Shown here: piece by piece, positions 6,398 to 14,147 of the stretch | How the letters are laid out: each line of letters starts with the position of its first letter | How positions within the stretch are numbered: position 1 is the first letter of the stretch | Origin: CAG-552 sp964516925 | Lineage (GTDB): Bacteria; Bacillota; Clostridia; Christensenellales; Pumilibacteraceae | DNA length: 20,960 bases | Reading direction: 5' to 3' | Assembly: GCA_964516925.1 (NCBI GenBank) | Contig: CAZEXL010000022.1 | Coordinates: forward strand, 1 to 20,960 | The notes under the pieces: generated by a model | The model's database searches: none | Seen by the model: only the letters and a program-made list of their open reading frames with translations | Told to the model about the DNA's origin: nothing | Made by a program: the position numbers and the translations under genes

Positions 6398-7300
6398 TTA
6401 ACGGCTGTTTCGTTTGCCCTTAAACACGTTTAAAAGCACATATGCGGTAAGCAAAGCGACTATGGTTACACCCATAACTGCGTACATACCGCCTATCGAC
6501 ACCGAATTGCCGAAAAAATACAGGTTGCAGTCCATCGAGTCCTTTATGCTCTCCACAACCTCGGCAGGTACTCCGTCGCTTATCATTTGTTTAAGCGCAC
6601 CTTGCATTGCGTGATTGCGCACGAGCGACGTTCCGTACGTGCCTGGCAAACACGATATTACTTTTTGAAGTCCTTCGCCGAACGACGAAACGGGCATATA
6701 CGCGCCGCAAATAAATCCGTAGCACGAGCTTACAACCGTTCCCACCGCCGAAATCTGCCCTTGCGAACTAAGGAAGAAGTTGATAACCGACGAAAGCGCG
6801 TTGCCGAACAGTACGAGAATCGTTACGTCCAAAAACATAAGCAAAACGTCGCCTAGCGTCATATACCAGCCTATTGCCGCAACGTAAATCAAACACAGCA
6901 CGCCTGCCGCGTAGCAAATAATAAGAGTGCTTATAAGGTTTGCAAAATAATACGCAAGCGACAAAACGTGCGGCTTTACTGGCGAAATAAGCAAGTCTTT
7001 TATTGCGCCGTTAACTTTATCCTGTACCATCAAAAAGTTGGAACAAAAAGCAACGGTCACGCACGACACCGCTAAAATGGACGAAATAAGTTCGCCGCCC
7101 ACCAAGCCGTTGATAAGTTTTTCGCTTAGCGTAAACGTTTCGGGTAGCGAAGAAGTAAAGCTGTCGCGATACACGTTGCCCAAAAACGTAGCGTACAAAA
7201 TAAGCAAAATTCCGGGCGTTATAAGCGACGTAAAAAACATTCCTTTATCCTTAAAAAACAATTTTACGTTTCTTTTTATTAGTACCCCAAGCGTTTTCAT
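6398..7300 (-). CDS. ABC-2 type transporter permease
   Basis: The 300-aa integral membrane protein has the ABC-2 layout: a cytoplasmic start (MKTLGVLIKRNVKLFFKDKG), one membrane helix, a longer exposed loop, then a cluster of about five helices. The segment FFLSSQGQISAVGTVVSSCY followed by GFICGAYMPVSSFGEGLQKV is a characteristic ABC-2 region. With the ATPase encoded just upstream it should export a drug, lipid or peptide. Its ATG overlaps the ATPase stop codon (ATGA), and GGAGG lies upstream. It is the last gene of the TetR operon. The substrate cannot be read from the sequence. Confidence 0.9.
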   Translation of the reverse strand: MKTLGVLIKRNVKLFFKDKGMFFTSLITPGILLILYATFLGNVYRDSFTSSLPETFTLSEKLINGLVGGELISSILAVSCVTVAFCSNFLMVQDKVNGAIKDLLISPVKPHVLSLAYYFANLISTLIICYAAGVLCLIYVAAIGWYMTLGDVLLMFLDVTILVLFGNALSSVINFFLSSQGQISAVGTVVSSCYGFICGAYMPVSSFGEGLQKVISCLPGTYGTSLVRNHAMQGALKQMISDGVPAEVVESIKDSMDCNLYFFGNSVSIGGMYAVMGVTIVALLTAYVLLNVFKGKRNSR

Positions 7301-8208
7301 CTTTCGTTTCCTCCAAGTTTTTTACCCGTTACGGCAAGGAACACGTCGTCCATTTTGCCTTTGGTTATTTCATAATCGGTAAAGGCGTCGGGATATTTTA
7401 CTATAAGCTCGGTAGCCGCTTTCGTATCGGGCACGGCAAGGCGAAACGCGTCCCTTATTTTTTCGTAGCTTACGCCCAAACGTTTTACTTCTTCTTCGCT
7501 CGCCCCGTACAGCGTAATATAGTCGCCCGTGTACGTATTTTTAAGCGTAAGCGGCGTGCCTTCGGCGGATATCTTTCCGCCGTCCAAAATAATAACGTAG
7601 TCCGCTTCGGCGGCTTCTTCCATATAGTGAGTGGTAAGGAACACCGTCATTTTTTCTTCCTTGCGTAAGTCGTTTACCACCTGCCACATCGTCTTTCGCG
7701 TTTGCGGATCGAGTCCTGTTGTCGGTTCGTCCAAAACGAGAATTTCGGGTCGGTGCAAAAGCGCGCGCGCTACATCTATGCGCCTGCGCTGACCGCCCGA
7801 CAGCTTGCCTACCGTGCGGTTAAGCAGCGATTTAAAGTCCAAAACCTGCGCAAGTTCGTCTAACCTGCTTTTAAACGCTTCGCCGGTTATGCCGTACAAC
7901 GCCGCGCGACTTTCCAAATTGTCGTAAACGCTAAGCGCGGAATCCAGCACCGAGTTTTGAAAAACGACGCCAAGATTCCGCTTTACGCCGTCGGCGTCTT
8001 CGTCGAGATCCTTTTCGTCGATAACGATTTTGCCGCTGTCCTTAGAAAGCTGACCGCACATTATGTTGATAGTCGTCGACTTGCCCGCACCGTTTACGCC
8101 CAAAAACGCAAACAGTTCGCCTCTTTTTACCTTAAAACTCAGGTTTTGAACGGCTTTGACTTCGCCGAAACTCTTGTTTAAATTTTCTATTTTTATAATG
8201 TCTTCCAT
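7297..8208 (-). CDS. ABC transporter ATP-binding protein, DrrA-like
   Basis: This 303-aa nucleotide-binding subunit has Walker A GVNGAGKST (residues 37-45), Q-loop Gln84, signature LSGGQ (136-140), Walker B ILVLDE (156-161) with catalytic Glu161, D-loop TGLD, and switch His194. The extra C-terminal region of about 90 residues, ending in YPDAFTDYEITKGKMDDVFL, is typical of DrrA/CcmA-type exporters paired with ABC-2 permeases. It powers the permease encoded by the overlapping next gene. A modest AAGGACG lies upstream, 22 bases after the LiaF-like gene. Control is probably through the first gene, TetR. Confidence 0.95.
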   Translation of the reverse strand: MEDIIKIENLNKSFGEVKAVQNLSFKVKRGELFAFLGVNGAGKSTTINIMCGQLSKDSGKIVIDEKDLDEDADGVKRNLGVVFQNSVLDSALSVYDNLESRAALYGITGEAFKSRLDELAQVLDFKSLLNRTVGKLSGGQRRRIDVARALLHRPEILVLDEPTTGLDPQTRKTMWQVVNDLRKEEKMTVFLTTHYMEEAAEADYVIILDGGKISAEGTPLTLKNTYTGDYITLYGASEEEVKRLGVSYEKIRDAFRLAVPDTKAATELIVKYPDAFTDYEITKGKMDDVFLAVTGKKLGGNER

Positions 8209-8230
8209 TTTTATTCGTCCTTATAGTGCG

Positions 8231-8929
8231 CTAATTGGATTTTACGTCCACGCCGCCAAACACGCAAACGCCGTTTATAGTAAGCGTAACGCAGTCTTCG
8301 TCGCTTCCTTTAACTTCGCGCTTGTCGCTTAGTCCGCCGAACAAACAAAACGCGTTGTTTCGTATCGTTACGTTTTCGGGTACGATTATCTCGGCTCCGC
8401 CGAATACGCAAAATACGTCAAGCTCGTTTTTGCCACTAAACTTCGCGTTCTTTAAATTGCATTTACTGCTGCCGAATATCGCCATGACTTTTGCCGCCGA
8501 AAATTCTTCGCCGTCGTAATTACGATTTTTTTCGTTGAAAATCGCAGCACGATCGTCGCTATCGACGTCGTCTTCGTCCGCGTCGATTTCGATCTTTACT
8601 CGTTCTTTCTTTTTTCCGCGAACCGCCTTTACTATTATTTCCGCGCCTATGGCAACTACGACTACGGGCAATATTATCTTCCACGCTACGGCGTACTCGT
8701 ATACGCCTTGCGCCGCCAAAAGCAAAGCCACGCCTGCAACGATTCCGATTAAACTGCCCACTATATCACGACCGGTAAGCAACGAACATAACGACGGCAA
8801 GATAATAAACAACGTCCACCAGCCGTCAAGCGACAACTTAAAATCGAAAACCTCGAACACGCTTAAAAAGTACGCTACGCCGATGCAAATTACTATTGCG
8901 CCCAACAAAATACCCGTAACCTTTTTCAT
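8231..8929 (-). CDS. LiaF-like membrane protein (envelope stress)
   Basis: The 232-aa protein starts with four predicted membrane helices (about residues 1-105, DUF5668/LiaI-LiaF-like region), then a charged acidic linker (KIEIDADEDDVDSDDR). It ends in a beta-rich domain with three repeats of the form FCVFGGAEI / FCLFGGLSD / VCVFGGVDV. That C-terminal pattern is the cell-wall-active antibiotic response domain of LiaF, which restrains an envelope-stress histidine kinase in Bacillus. No kinase is encoded here, so its partner may be the ABC transporter or a kinase elsewhere. AAGGAGAGGG precedes the start at 8929. It lies 20 bases after the TetR gene. Confidence 0.82.
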   Translation of the reverse strand: MKKVTGILLGAIVICIGVAYFLSVFEVFDFKLSLDGWWTLFIILPSLCSLLTGRDIVGSLIGIVAGVALLLAAQGVYEYAVAWKIILPVVVVAIGAEIIVKAVRGKKKERVKIEIDADEDDVDSDDRAAIFNEKNRNYDGEEFSAAKVMAIFGSSKCNLKNAKFSGKNELDVFCVFGGAEIIVPENVTIRNNAFCLFGGLSDKREVKGSDEDCVTLTINGVCVFGGVDVKSN

Positions 8930-8949
8930 TTCCCTCTCCTTAAAATTTA

Positions 8950-9528
8950 TTAAAGTCCAACCTTGTCGGTTTTGCTTTCGTATTTGATTTTCAGCCCCTG
9001 ATACATATCGGTAAGAGTTTTGCTGCACAGCTCCTCGCTCCAATCGAAATAATTCGTGGCTATCATAGTGGCTATACCGTGAACGTACGCCCACATCTCT
9101 AGGTAAAAGCACGTAGCTTGTTCCTTCGTTATATTTACTTGCTTACAAATAAGCTCTACGAGCATATCTGCTTCTTCGGCTTTTTGATTTTTGTCTTCGT
9201 CCGCGCGATCGCGCATAAAAAGCAACTTAAACAGTTCCTTTTCTTCACGCGCAAATCGAATGTACGCCATGCCGCTCGCCTTGTACGGCGGATAGAAGCC
9301 GCGCGCCATATCTTGACTTAGATAACTTTGATACAGTTCGTTTGCCGCCGCTATTATCGCGCTTTGAACTTCCTTCATGCTGTCGAAATAGCTGAATATC
9401 GGACGCGACGAAGTTCCAAGCTTTTCGCCAAGCGCACGCGCCGTAACCGCCGAAAAGCCCCTTTGCCTTGCAAGATCGACCGCGGCACAAACTATTTCTT
9501 CTTTGCTAAACATAAACTTTCTTGGCAT
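8950..9528 (-). CDS. TetR/AcrR family transcriptional regulator
   Basis: The 192-aa protein has a TetR N-terminal helix-turn-helix: FSKEEIVCAAVDLARQRGFS, then VTARALGEKLGTSSRPIFSY with the YF-type end of the recognition helix, followed by a ligand-binding helical domain of usual length. It probably represses its own operon, which continues with the LiaF-like gene and the ABC exporter; binding of a drug or envelope metabolite would release it. The start at 9528 follows AAGGAG; an in-frame ATG at 9609 falls in the promoter -35 and is rejected. A palindrome between -10 and the start is the likely operator. Confidence 0.9.
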   Translation of the reverse strand: MPRKFMFSKEEIVCAAVDLARQRGFSAVTARALGEKLGTSSRPIFSYFDSMKEVQSAIIAAANELYQSYLSQDMARGFYPPYKASGMAYIRFAREEKELFKLLFMRDRADEDKNQKAEEADMLVELICKQVNITKEQATCFYLEMWAYVHGIATMIATNYFDWSEELCSKTLTDMYQGLKIKYESKTDKVGL

Positions 9529-9557
9529 TTCTTGCTCCTTGTTGCGTAAAATACACT

Positions 9558-9569
9558 CGTTGCGCAACG
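9558..9569. promoter_or_regulatory. Candidate TetR operator (12-bp palindrome)
   Basis: CGTTGCGCAACG is a perfect 12-bp palindrome placed just downstream of the -10 element in the start region of the TetR operon. A further half-site-like TTGCG at 9542-9546 (plus strand) lies closer to the ribosome binding site. Position and symmetry suit autoregulation. Confidence 0.6.
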
Positions 9570-9580
9570 CTTGTAATCTT

Positions 9581-9609
9581 ATTATACGTACTATCTCTTG
9601 TCTTGTCAA
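9581..9609 (-). promoter_or_regulatory. Perfect consensus sigma-A promoter of the TetR operon
   Basis: On the minus strand TTGACA (9604-9609) and TATAAT (9581-9586) are separated by exactly 17 bp. Such a strong promoter fits an operon held off by a repressor. Confidence 0.9.
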
Positions 9610-9629
9610 GCAAATTACCTATATAATCA

Positions 9630-9663
9630 AAAAAAACCTACTTTTGTAAAGCAGGTTTTTTTA
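9630..9663 (-). terminator. Terminator of the HD-RyR gene, possibly bidirectional
   Basis: Arms CCTACTTT and AAAGCAGG with flanking A and T runs form a hairpin. On the minus strand the one mismatch becomes a G-U pair and seven Ts follow, 20 bases after the stop at 9682. The symmetrical A/T tails would also allow termination on the other strand. Confidence 0.85.
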
Positions 9664-9681
9664 ATGCAGGCTTGCTTATTT

Positions 9682-12093
9682 TTAGATTTGTTTTTGACAA
9701 GTTATTATACAAATGTCGTTTTCTTCCATGCGACGTAGATTTTTTGCCGACGACATAATATGCCATGTGCAATTATTGTTAATACACTTACCGTTTTCGT
9801 CTTTCAGTTTCACTTCAACACCATTCCACAGTGCAATCATTTTGTTGCATTTGTTTATTATATATGCGTTAGACTTGGAAAGACCGGTGCCGCCGTCTTC
9901 GCCCTTTTCGACCTTACACGAAACAGCGTGCGCAAGCAATTTACGTATTTTGTCTTTTTCGGTTTTTGTAAGTTTATTATTCTCTTCAATAGCAGTAACG
10001 TAATCTTCGTATTCTCTATCCAAAACTGCTTTGACGGTTATATTTAGTTCCAGTGCGCATTCGACGATTAACCTCGCCGCTTCGCCTTTAAAATCGGAAA
10101 CCACTATTACGCGTCGTTCTTCTTTTAAAAAATCTCGTAATCGGTCTTTTATTTGATTTTTTATGCGCTCTTTATTTTCTTTGGATCCGCCGTAATCGAT
10201 TTTTTCGTGCCCGACGGCAGCAATGTGCGAAACGTCTTTTCGTCCCATACGATAACTGTAAATTCGCACACCGTGTCCGTAAGTGTACAAAAGCGGTATC
10301 ATATTCTTAACCATAAGTTCGTCTTTGTCGCGTTCTTCTTTGCTTAAAGCATCATACGGAATAAGATCCGGATGCGTCTTTTTCTTTGCGTCTTTATTCT
10401 TTCCGTACGTCCACCCTGCGGCGTATTTTTCTTTTACCCAACGCAAATGTTCTTCGCGAGCCAAAAAACCGAGGTCGTCTTTTTGTGCATTATCGTCTTT
10501 TGCCGCCGTAAATTCATTCACTATCGGATAATCGAGTTCCTTGTCGCTGTAAAAACAGTTAATAAGTTCCAGTTTGTCGGCATATGATTTTGCTTGATTT
10601 AAATTGGTAACTTTATATTCTAACGACAAATCTTCAAACTCGTCTGTTTCTTTGCCCATAGCTTTCATATAGCCGTTATAACTATTATGAATGGCTTTTG
10701 CAAAATCACACAAATTAATAAATTTATCGGATGAGGCAAACGCTTTTTGCCTTTTTTCTTTTTTTCTTTCGTACGGTAAAATTTCAATTTCATTATCTTC
10801 TAAACAAAGCAAAGTTCCTATATTTTCTGCTAACGAATTTTCCTCTTCCTCATCGATTACTCCGCCGATTGTCTTAATATAGTTTTGATTGGACCTAGGA
10901 TTTTTTTGCCACTCTTTTTTTTCGTCTTGCTTGTATTCCACTACTTCAAACGAATCGAATACGTACGTTACTTTTATTTTATCGTCGGTAATTTCAAAAT
11001 TCGCGCGGTAAGCAAGCGGATCTTTTTTACTTATCGTGCCGAATGCCGTACGGTCCCAATTTTGCAGCTCGTCGCACAAAATAAGCAAAAACGCAAGGGG
11101 GTGTTTATCTCGCGCAACCTGCGTATTAAGTCTCTTTTTTTCCGACAAATCGCGTTTAAGATTGTTGTGAAACGCTATTGCCGTAAGCACGTCTACTATA
11201 GGCATTGTAAATTTCACATCCGACACGACGAGTTGACGGATAAGCAATACCGAGCTAAAATAAGCGTGATCCATAAACGTTTCACGGTTTTGATAACGAT
11301 TGTTAAACATTTCTAGCAATATATCAAAATCAAGTCCCAGCCGTTTTTCAATACCACGTGCAAGCAGATCGTTGGCATTAAAATTATCGCCCTCTTTATT
11401 ATTAAAAATTTTTTTCGCTTCGCCCCTTACTTTGTCGTTAAGCGCCAAAATATAATTATCGTTATCGCCTTTCATATTGGAATACGAAACATACGGCTTG
11501 TTCATTTCGGTACTGCCGTAAAGTTCGTTTACGTACGTGTGTATTTGCTCATGCGCAAGTTCGAACGGATACCCTATATCGTGAAACAGCGCGCTAAGCC
11601 CCCATAAGTAAAGAAACTTTACGTCGAACTGTTCTTCATTATCGAACTGTGCTTCCTTATTATAAAATTCCATAATCGCTTTTTTGTATGTATTATGATT
11701 AGCGTATATGGCAAGCCCCAACGCAAAAACGTACGCCGAATGAGAGTAGTGATCGCGATGTTTTTTTAAAAGTTCACCCGAATGATATTCGTGATCGGAC
11801 AAAAATTCCAACAATTTTTGCATAGATTTATATCCGTCCCCGAACACTTTGAATATTTCGCAAAAACAAAAATATACGGTAAACGCGTCTTCTTTTTTGC
11901 CCGTTTTGCAAAACTCTTTAAGCTCGCGGCGTAAGCACTCGACGTCTTCTTTCTTTATCGTTATTTTTTTACCAAAAAGATCCGATTCCCCCTGCTTTTC
12001 GGAAGAAAGCTCTACAAAAAACTTGTCGCTGAAAAAATTATCGACGTAGTATTCGATAGGTTTCATTCCTTCTTTTGCATTATTACTCATCAT
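9682..12093 (-). CDS. HD domain / RyR domain / SLOG-like Rossmann fusion protein, putative nucleotide-signalling effector
   Basis: I read three parts in this 803-aa soluble protein. Residues about 110-345 form an HD metal-dependent hydrolase: His118, the pair His171-Asp172 in LFHDIGYP, His276, His309 and Asp341 in LILCDELQNWD. Residues about 541-605 match the ryanodine receptor RyR repeat: REEHLRWVKEKYAAGWTYGK, then KTHPDLIPYDALSKEE. Residues about 620-800 look Rossmann-like, with VIVVSDFKGEAARLI and NKCNKMIALWNG, recalling SLOG/LSDAT ligand-binding domains. RyR and SLOG domains are known from predicted prokaryotic nucleotide-signalling conflict systems; this HD combination is one I do not recognise. 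It has its own promoter and terminator, AAGGAAG before the start, and base composition that looks more A/T-rich than its neighbours. The start could also be the next ATG at 12090. The enzymatic role is inference. Confidence 0.8.
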   Translation of the reverse strand: MMSNNAKEGMKPIEYYVDNFFSDKFFVELSSEKQGESDLFGKKITIKKEDVECLRRELKEFCKTGKKEDAFTVYFCFCEIFKVFGDGYKSMQKLLEFLSDHEYHSGELLKKHRDHYSHSAYVFALGLAIYANHNTYKKAIMEFYNKEAQFDNEEQFDVKFLYLWGLSALFHDIGYPFELAHEQIHTYVNELYGSTEMNKPYVSYSNMKGDNDNYILALNDKVRGEAKKIFNNKEGDNFNANDLLARGIEKRLGLDFDILLEMFNNRYQNRETFMDHAYFSSVLLIRQLVVSDVKFTMPIVDVLTAIAFHNNLKRDLSEKKRLNTQVARDKHPLAFLLILCDELQNWDRTAFGTISKKDPLAYRANFEITDDKIKVTYVFDSFEVVEYKQDEKKEWQKNPRSNQNYIKTIGGVIDEEEENSLAENIGTLLCLEDNEIEILPYERKKEKRQKAFASSDKFINLCDFAKAIHNSYNGYMKAMGKETDEFEDLSLEYKVTNLNQAKSYADKLELINCFYSDKELDYPIVNEFTAAKDDNAQKDDLGFLAREEHLRWVKEKYAAGWTYGKNKDAKKKTHPDLIPYDALSKEERDKDELMVKNMIPLLYTYGHGVRIYSYRMGRKDVSHIAAVGHEKIDYGGSKENKERIKNQIKDRLRDFLKEERRVIVVSDFKGEAARLIVECALELNITVKAVLDREYEDYVTAIEENNKLTKTEKDKIRKLLAHAVSCKVEKGEDGGTGLSKSNAYIINKCNKMIALWNGVEVKLKDENGKCINNNCTWHIMSSAKNLRRMEENDICIITCQKQI

Positions 12094-12134
12094 TCGTACT
12101 TCCTTTGTCGCCTAAAAATTAACTTTCTGAATGC

Positions 12135-12163
12135 ATTATAGCATTAAACGCAATATTTTGCAA
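12135..12163 (-). promoter_or_regulatory. Promoter of the HD-RyR gene
   Basis: A perfect -10 TATAAT (12135-12140) lies 17 bp from a -35 TTGCAA (12158-12163, four of six matches) on the minus strand, about 42 bases ahead of the start codon. It indicates separate transcription of this gene. Confidence 0.7.
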
Positions 12164-12200
12164 ACCTATTGCGGCAAACGTCCGAATATTTTATTAAATA

Positions 12201-12225
12201 AAAAAGCCCGCTTTAAGCGAACTTT
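12201..12225 (-). terminator. Terminator of the YwaF-like gene pair
   Basis: On the minus strand AGTTCGCTT and AAGCGGGCT pair with two G-U pairs and are followed by six Ts, directly after the stop at 12231. Confidence 0.82.
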
Positions 12226-12230
12226 TTAGT

Positions 12231-12542
12231 TTACAACTTTACTTTTTCGTTGCGTTTGCGTATTATCGCCGTTACGGCGTAGTAGATTGAATAAATAAGC
12301 GCGACCATAGCGAAAATTGCAAAAGGCACGGCAAAAGGCAACAACCATCTAGGCAAGCCTATACCAAACGGATCGTACAACAAGAAGAACCAGTTATATT
12401 CCAGCAGCGTTGCCCCCAGCTTCGCCCAAAGAGTAATGCCCGCAAGCGCCACGGCGGCCTTCCATATGTTTTTGAATTTGAATTGAGTTTTGTACGTTGC
12501 GCTAATAAAGCCCCAAGCGAATTCTACGCCGTGAAAAAACAT
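12231..12542 (-). pseudogene. YwaF/TMEM164-type membrane protein, C-terminal fragment after frameshift
   Basis: This frame supplies the rest of the protein started at 13011. Read back past its first ATG, it continues upstream as GGEPWCYRTVQT before MFFHGVEFAWG, the family's conserved region containing the second active-site-like His. Three membrane helices follow and the protein ends in a basic tail. The ATG at 12542 has no ribosome binding site, so this piece is unlikely to be made alone. Removing one G from the G6 run (12581-12586) joins both frames into one protein of about 260 aa, the normal family length. Confidence 0.8.
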
Positions 12543-13011
12543 AGTTTGTACGGTTCGGTAGCACCACGGTTCGCCGCCAACCCCCCGTACTGGGATAGGT
12601 AAGATACATAAGCGGCGCGACTATGGCAAGCGCGGCGATCGGTTCGATGAATTTTTCAAATTTTTTGTTGAACTGCGTAAACGCGATAATAGGACACAGA
12701 ACGGTGCAGATATGAAACGGGAGCTTATCCATATTAAGTCCGCCTCTTACGTATTGTCCGTCCACATAGTCGGCATACACGAAGTCGTGTACGAAATAAT
12801 CGGATACGTACGATACGACCAGCGTTATCGCAAGAATTCTAAGCACTTTTTCCTTAACCGACATATCCTTGTCTTTCAGCTTTATTGCGACAAAAATCGT
12901 ACCGCCGAAAATAACGACCAGATACAAAATATGCCAAACGCTGAACGAAGATATTTCCACGCCCGCGTCAAACGGCGTATCGCTGAATAATTTAAAAAAC
13001 AGCTCTCTCAT
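12502..13011 (-). pseudogene. YwaF/TMEM164-type membrane protein, N-terminal part, frameshifted
   Basis: The first about 140 residues carry four membrane helices and the family motif LPFHICTVLCP (His100, Cys102), followed by PLMYLTYPSTG. After that the frame turns into an Arg-rich non-membrane tail (RRTVVLPNRTNYVFSRRR) and stops at 12502, while the expected sequence resumes in another frame. The break coincides with six Gs on the minus strand at 12581-12586; one extra G explains it. The ATG overlaps the stop of the preceding paralogue (ATGA), so the two were an operon. The related human TMEM164 is an acyltransferase; bacterial function is not established. Sequencing error, true mutation or phase switching are all possible. 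Confidence 0.82.
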
Positions 13012-13784
13012 TTGTTCTCTCCCTTAAGCTTTTCTTTAAGCTCTTTAGCTTTTGCGCGTAATTTGCTGTACCAACGCTCTTCCTTACTAAGTCGCATTTC
13101 GTACGCCGCCAAAACCAAAAACAATATTAACAGCGCAACCAGCCCCATAAGCGTCGAAGAAAGCCACGGCATCGACTCGACGGGCGGCTTAAGCAAGTAC
13201 ATGGAATTAACGGACGGAAGATTAAACAGCTCGAACAAGCCGTTTACCGCCGCTCCGTCAACCAAAAAGAAACAAAGCCCTAGCGCGCAACTTACCACGT
13301 TAAACACCCTTATCTTTACGTATCCGCCCACAAGCAGATAAACACACCCGAACACCATGGTAGAATGGCTTAACAGCCCTTTTAAAATATCGTAATCGTA
13401 AAGCGACGGATTGTTTGCGTAATTTATATTAAACAATACCCCGATACATCCGCATATCAAGCCGCCCCAAAATACGAATTCGGCTAGTATCTCAAAAAAC
13501 AAGCCTTCCTTTTTTTCGATAAACGCAGCTAAAACCAACAGCCACATAACGACGTTGCACGGATACACCATAAACAAATGATTGTTTTCGACGGTTGCCG
13601 TTCCAAAACTTAGATAGTCTACCAATATATTGCTGTAGTGCAACAAAACGGTTACTATCGCCGCCGCCTTTAACACCGCGTTTTTGTCGTTTTGAATTTT
13701 TACTTTTTTTGCGCACAAAACAAGCAGCGCTACCGTCACGGCGCTTGAAATCACCATATACAAAACGTGCGTCGTATCAAACAT
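13008..13784 (-). CDS. YwaF/TMEM164-like membrane protein, divergent paralogue
   Basis: The 258-aa protein has about seven membrane helices in the same arrangement as its downstream neighbour. The position of the family motif HxC reads YPCN (residues 74-77), so Cys76 is kept but the preceding His is replaced by Tyr. The second conserved His is kept in LLSHSTMVFG (His140). The C-terminus is a long basic helix (residues about 225-258). AGGGAAGAGGG precedes the start. Its stop overlaps the neighbour's start, suggesting the two products act together, perhaps as a heterodimer in the membrane. The relationship is read from motif layout and is less certain than for the neighbour. Confidence 0.72.
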   Translation of the reverse strand: MFDTTHVLYMVISSAVTVALLVLCAKKVKIQNDKNAVLKAAAIVTVLLHYSNILVDYLSFGTATVENNHLFMVYPCNVVMWLLVLAAFIEKKEGLFFEILAEFVFWGGLICGCIGVLFNINYANNPSLYDYDILKGLLSHSTMVFGCVYLLVGGYVKIRVFNVVSCALGLCFFLVDGAAVNGLFELFNLPSVNSMYLLKPPVESMPWLSSTLMGLVALLILFLVLAAYEMRLSKEERWYSKLRAKAKELKEKLKGENK

Positions 13785-13945
13785 TATCCCTCTTCCCTTA
13801 ACGGAACCTTTATACTAATGTAGCACGCCATTATTTAATTTACGTTAAAACCACGCCGCCGCCAAAAGTTTTTTTACGTTTTTCTCGTGTTTAGGTTGCG
13901 TTTTATTTTATAATTTAGAATTAATTTGTGCTTTCTTACTATTGT

Positions 13946-14002
13946 AACTTAGAATTTGCTTAAGCTTCTTTTGCTTACTTTTCTATCGGCAAGAAAAGTA
14001 AG
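13946..14002. repeat. Hairpin repeat, copy 1
   Basis: The copy starts AACTTAGAATTTGCT and runs into an 11-bp perfect stem, CTTACTTTTCT (13974-13984) with AGAAAAGTAAG (13992-14002), loop of 7 bases. The same order of elements recurs at 14023 and 14148. Confidence 0.85.
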
Positions 14003-14022
14003 TTTCTTTGGCTTGCTTAAGC

Positions 14023-14080
14023 AACTTAGAATTTGCTTAGGTTTCTTTGGCTTACCTTTCTTTTCCTAAAGAAAGGTAAC
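14023..14080. repeat. Hairpin repeat, copy 2
   Basis: It has the same head as copy 1, preceded by GCTTAAGC, then a 12-bp stem TTACCTTTCTTT (14052-14063) with AAAGAAAGGTAA (14068-14079), loop TCCT. It differs from the other copies at paired positions on both arms, so base pairing is preserved. Confidence 0.85.
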
Positions 14081-14089
14081 CGCTTCCGC

Positions 14090-14117
14090 GAGATTCTTCG
14101 CTACGCTCAGAATGACA
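14090..14117. repeat. Imperfect palindromic repeat of a widespread type
   Basis: ATTCTTCGC and GCTCAGAAT form an imperfect hairpin around TAC. The string read on the minus strand, TGTCATTCTGAGCGTAGCGA, resembles a very common intergenic repeat seen in many bacterial genomes; this is from memory and is not checked. Confidence 0.55.
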
Positions 14118-14147
14118 TAAGGTTAAATTTATTTTACGCGCTTAAGC

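Noticed and set aside
1118..12093. A linked ADP-ribosylation defence system joining the ADP-ribosylglycohydrolase and the HD-RyR protein
   Set aside because: They are about 8 kb apart in separate operons with unrelated genes between them; no ADP-ribosyltransferase or toxin partner is visible.
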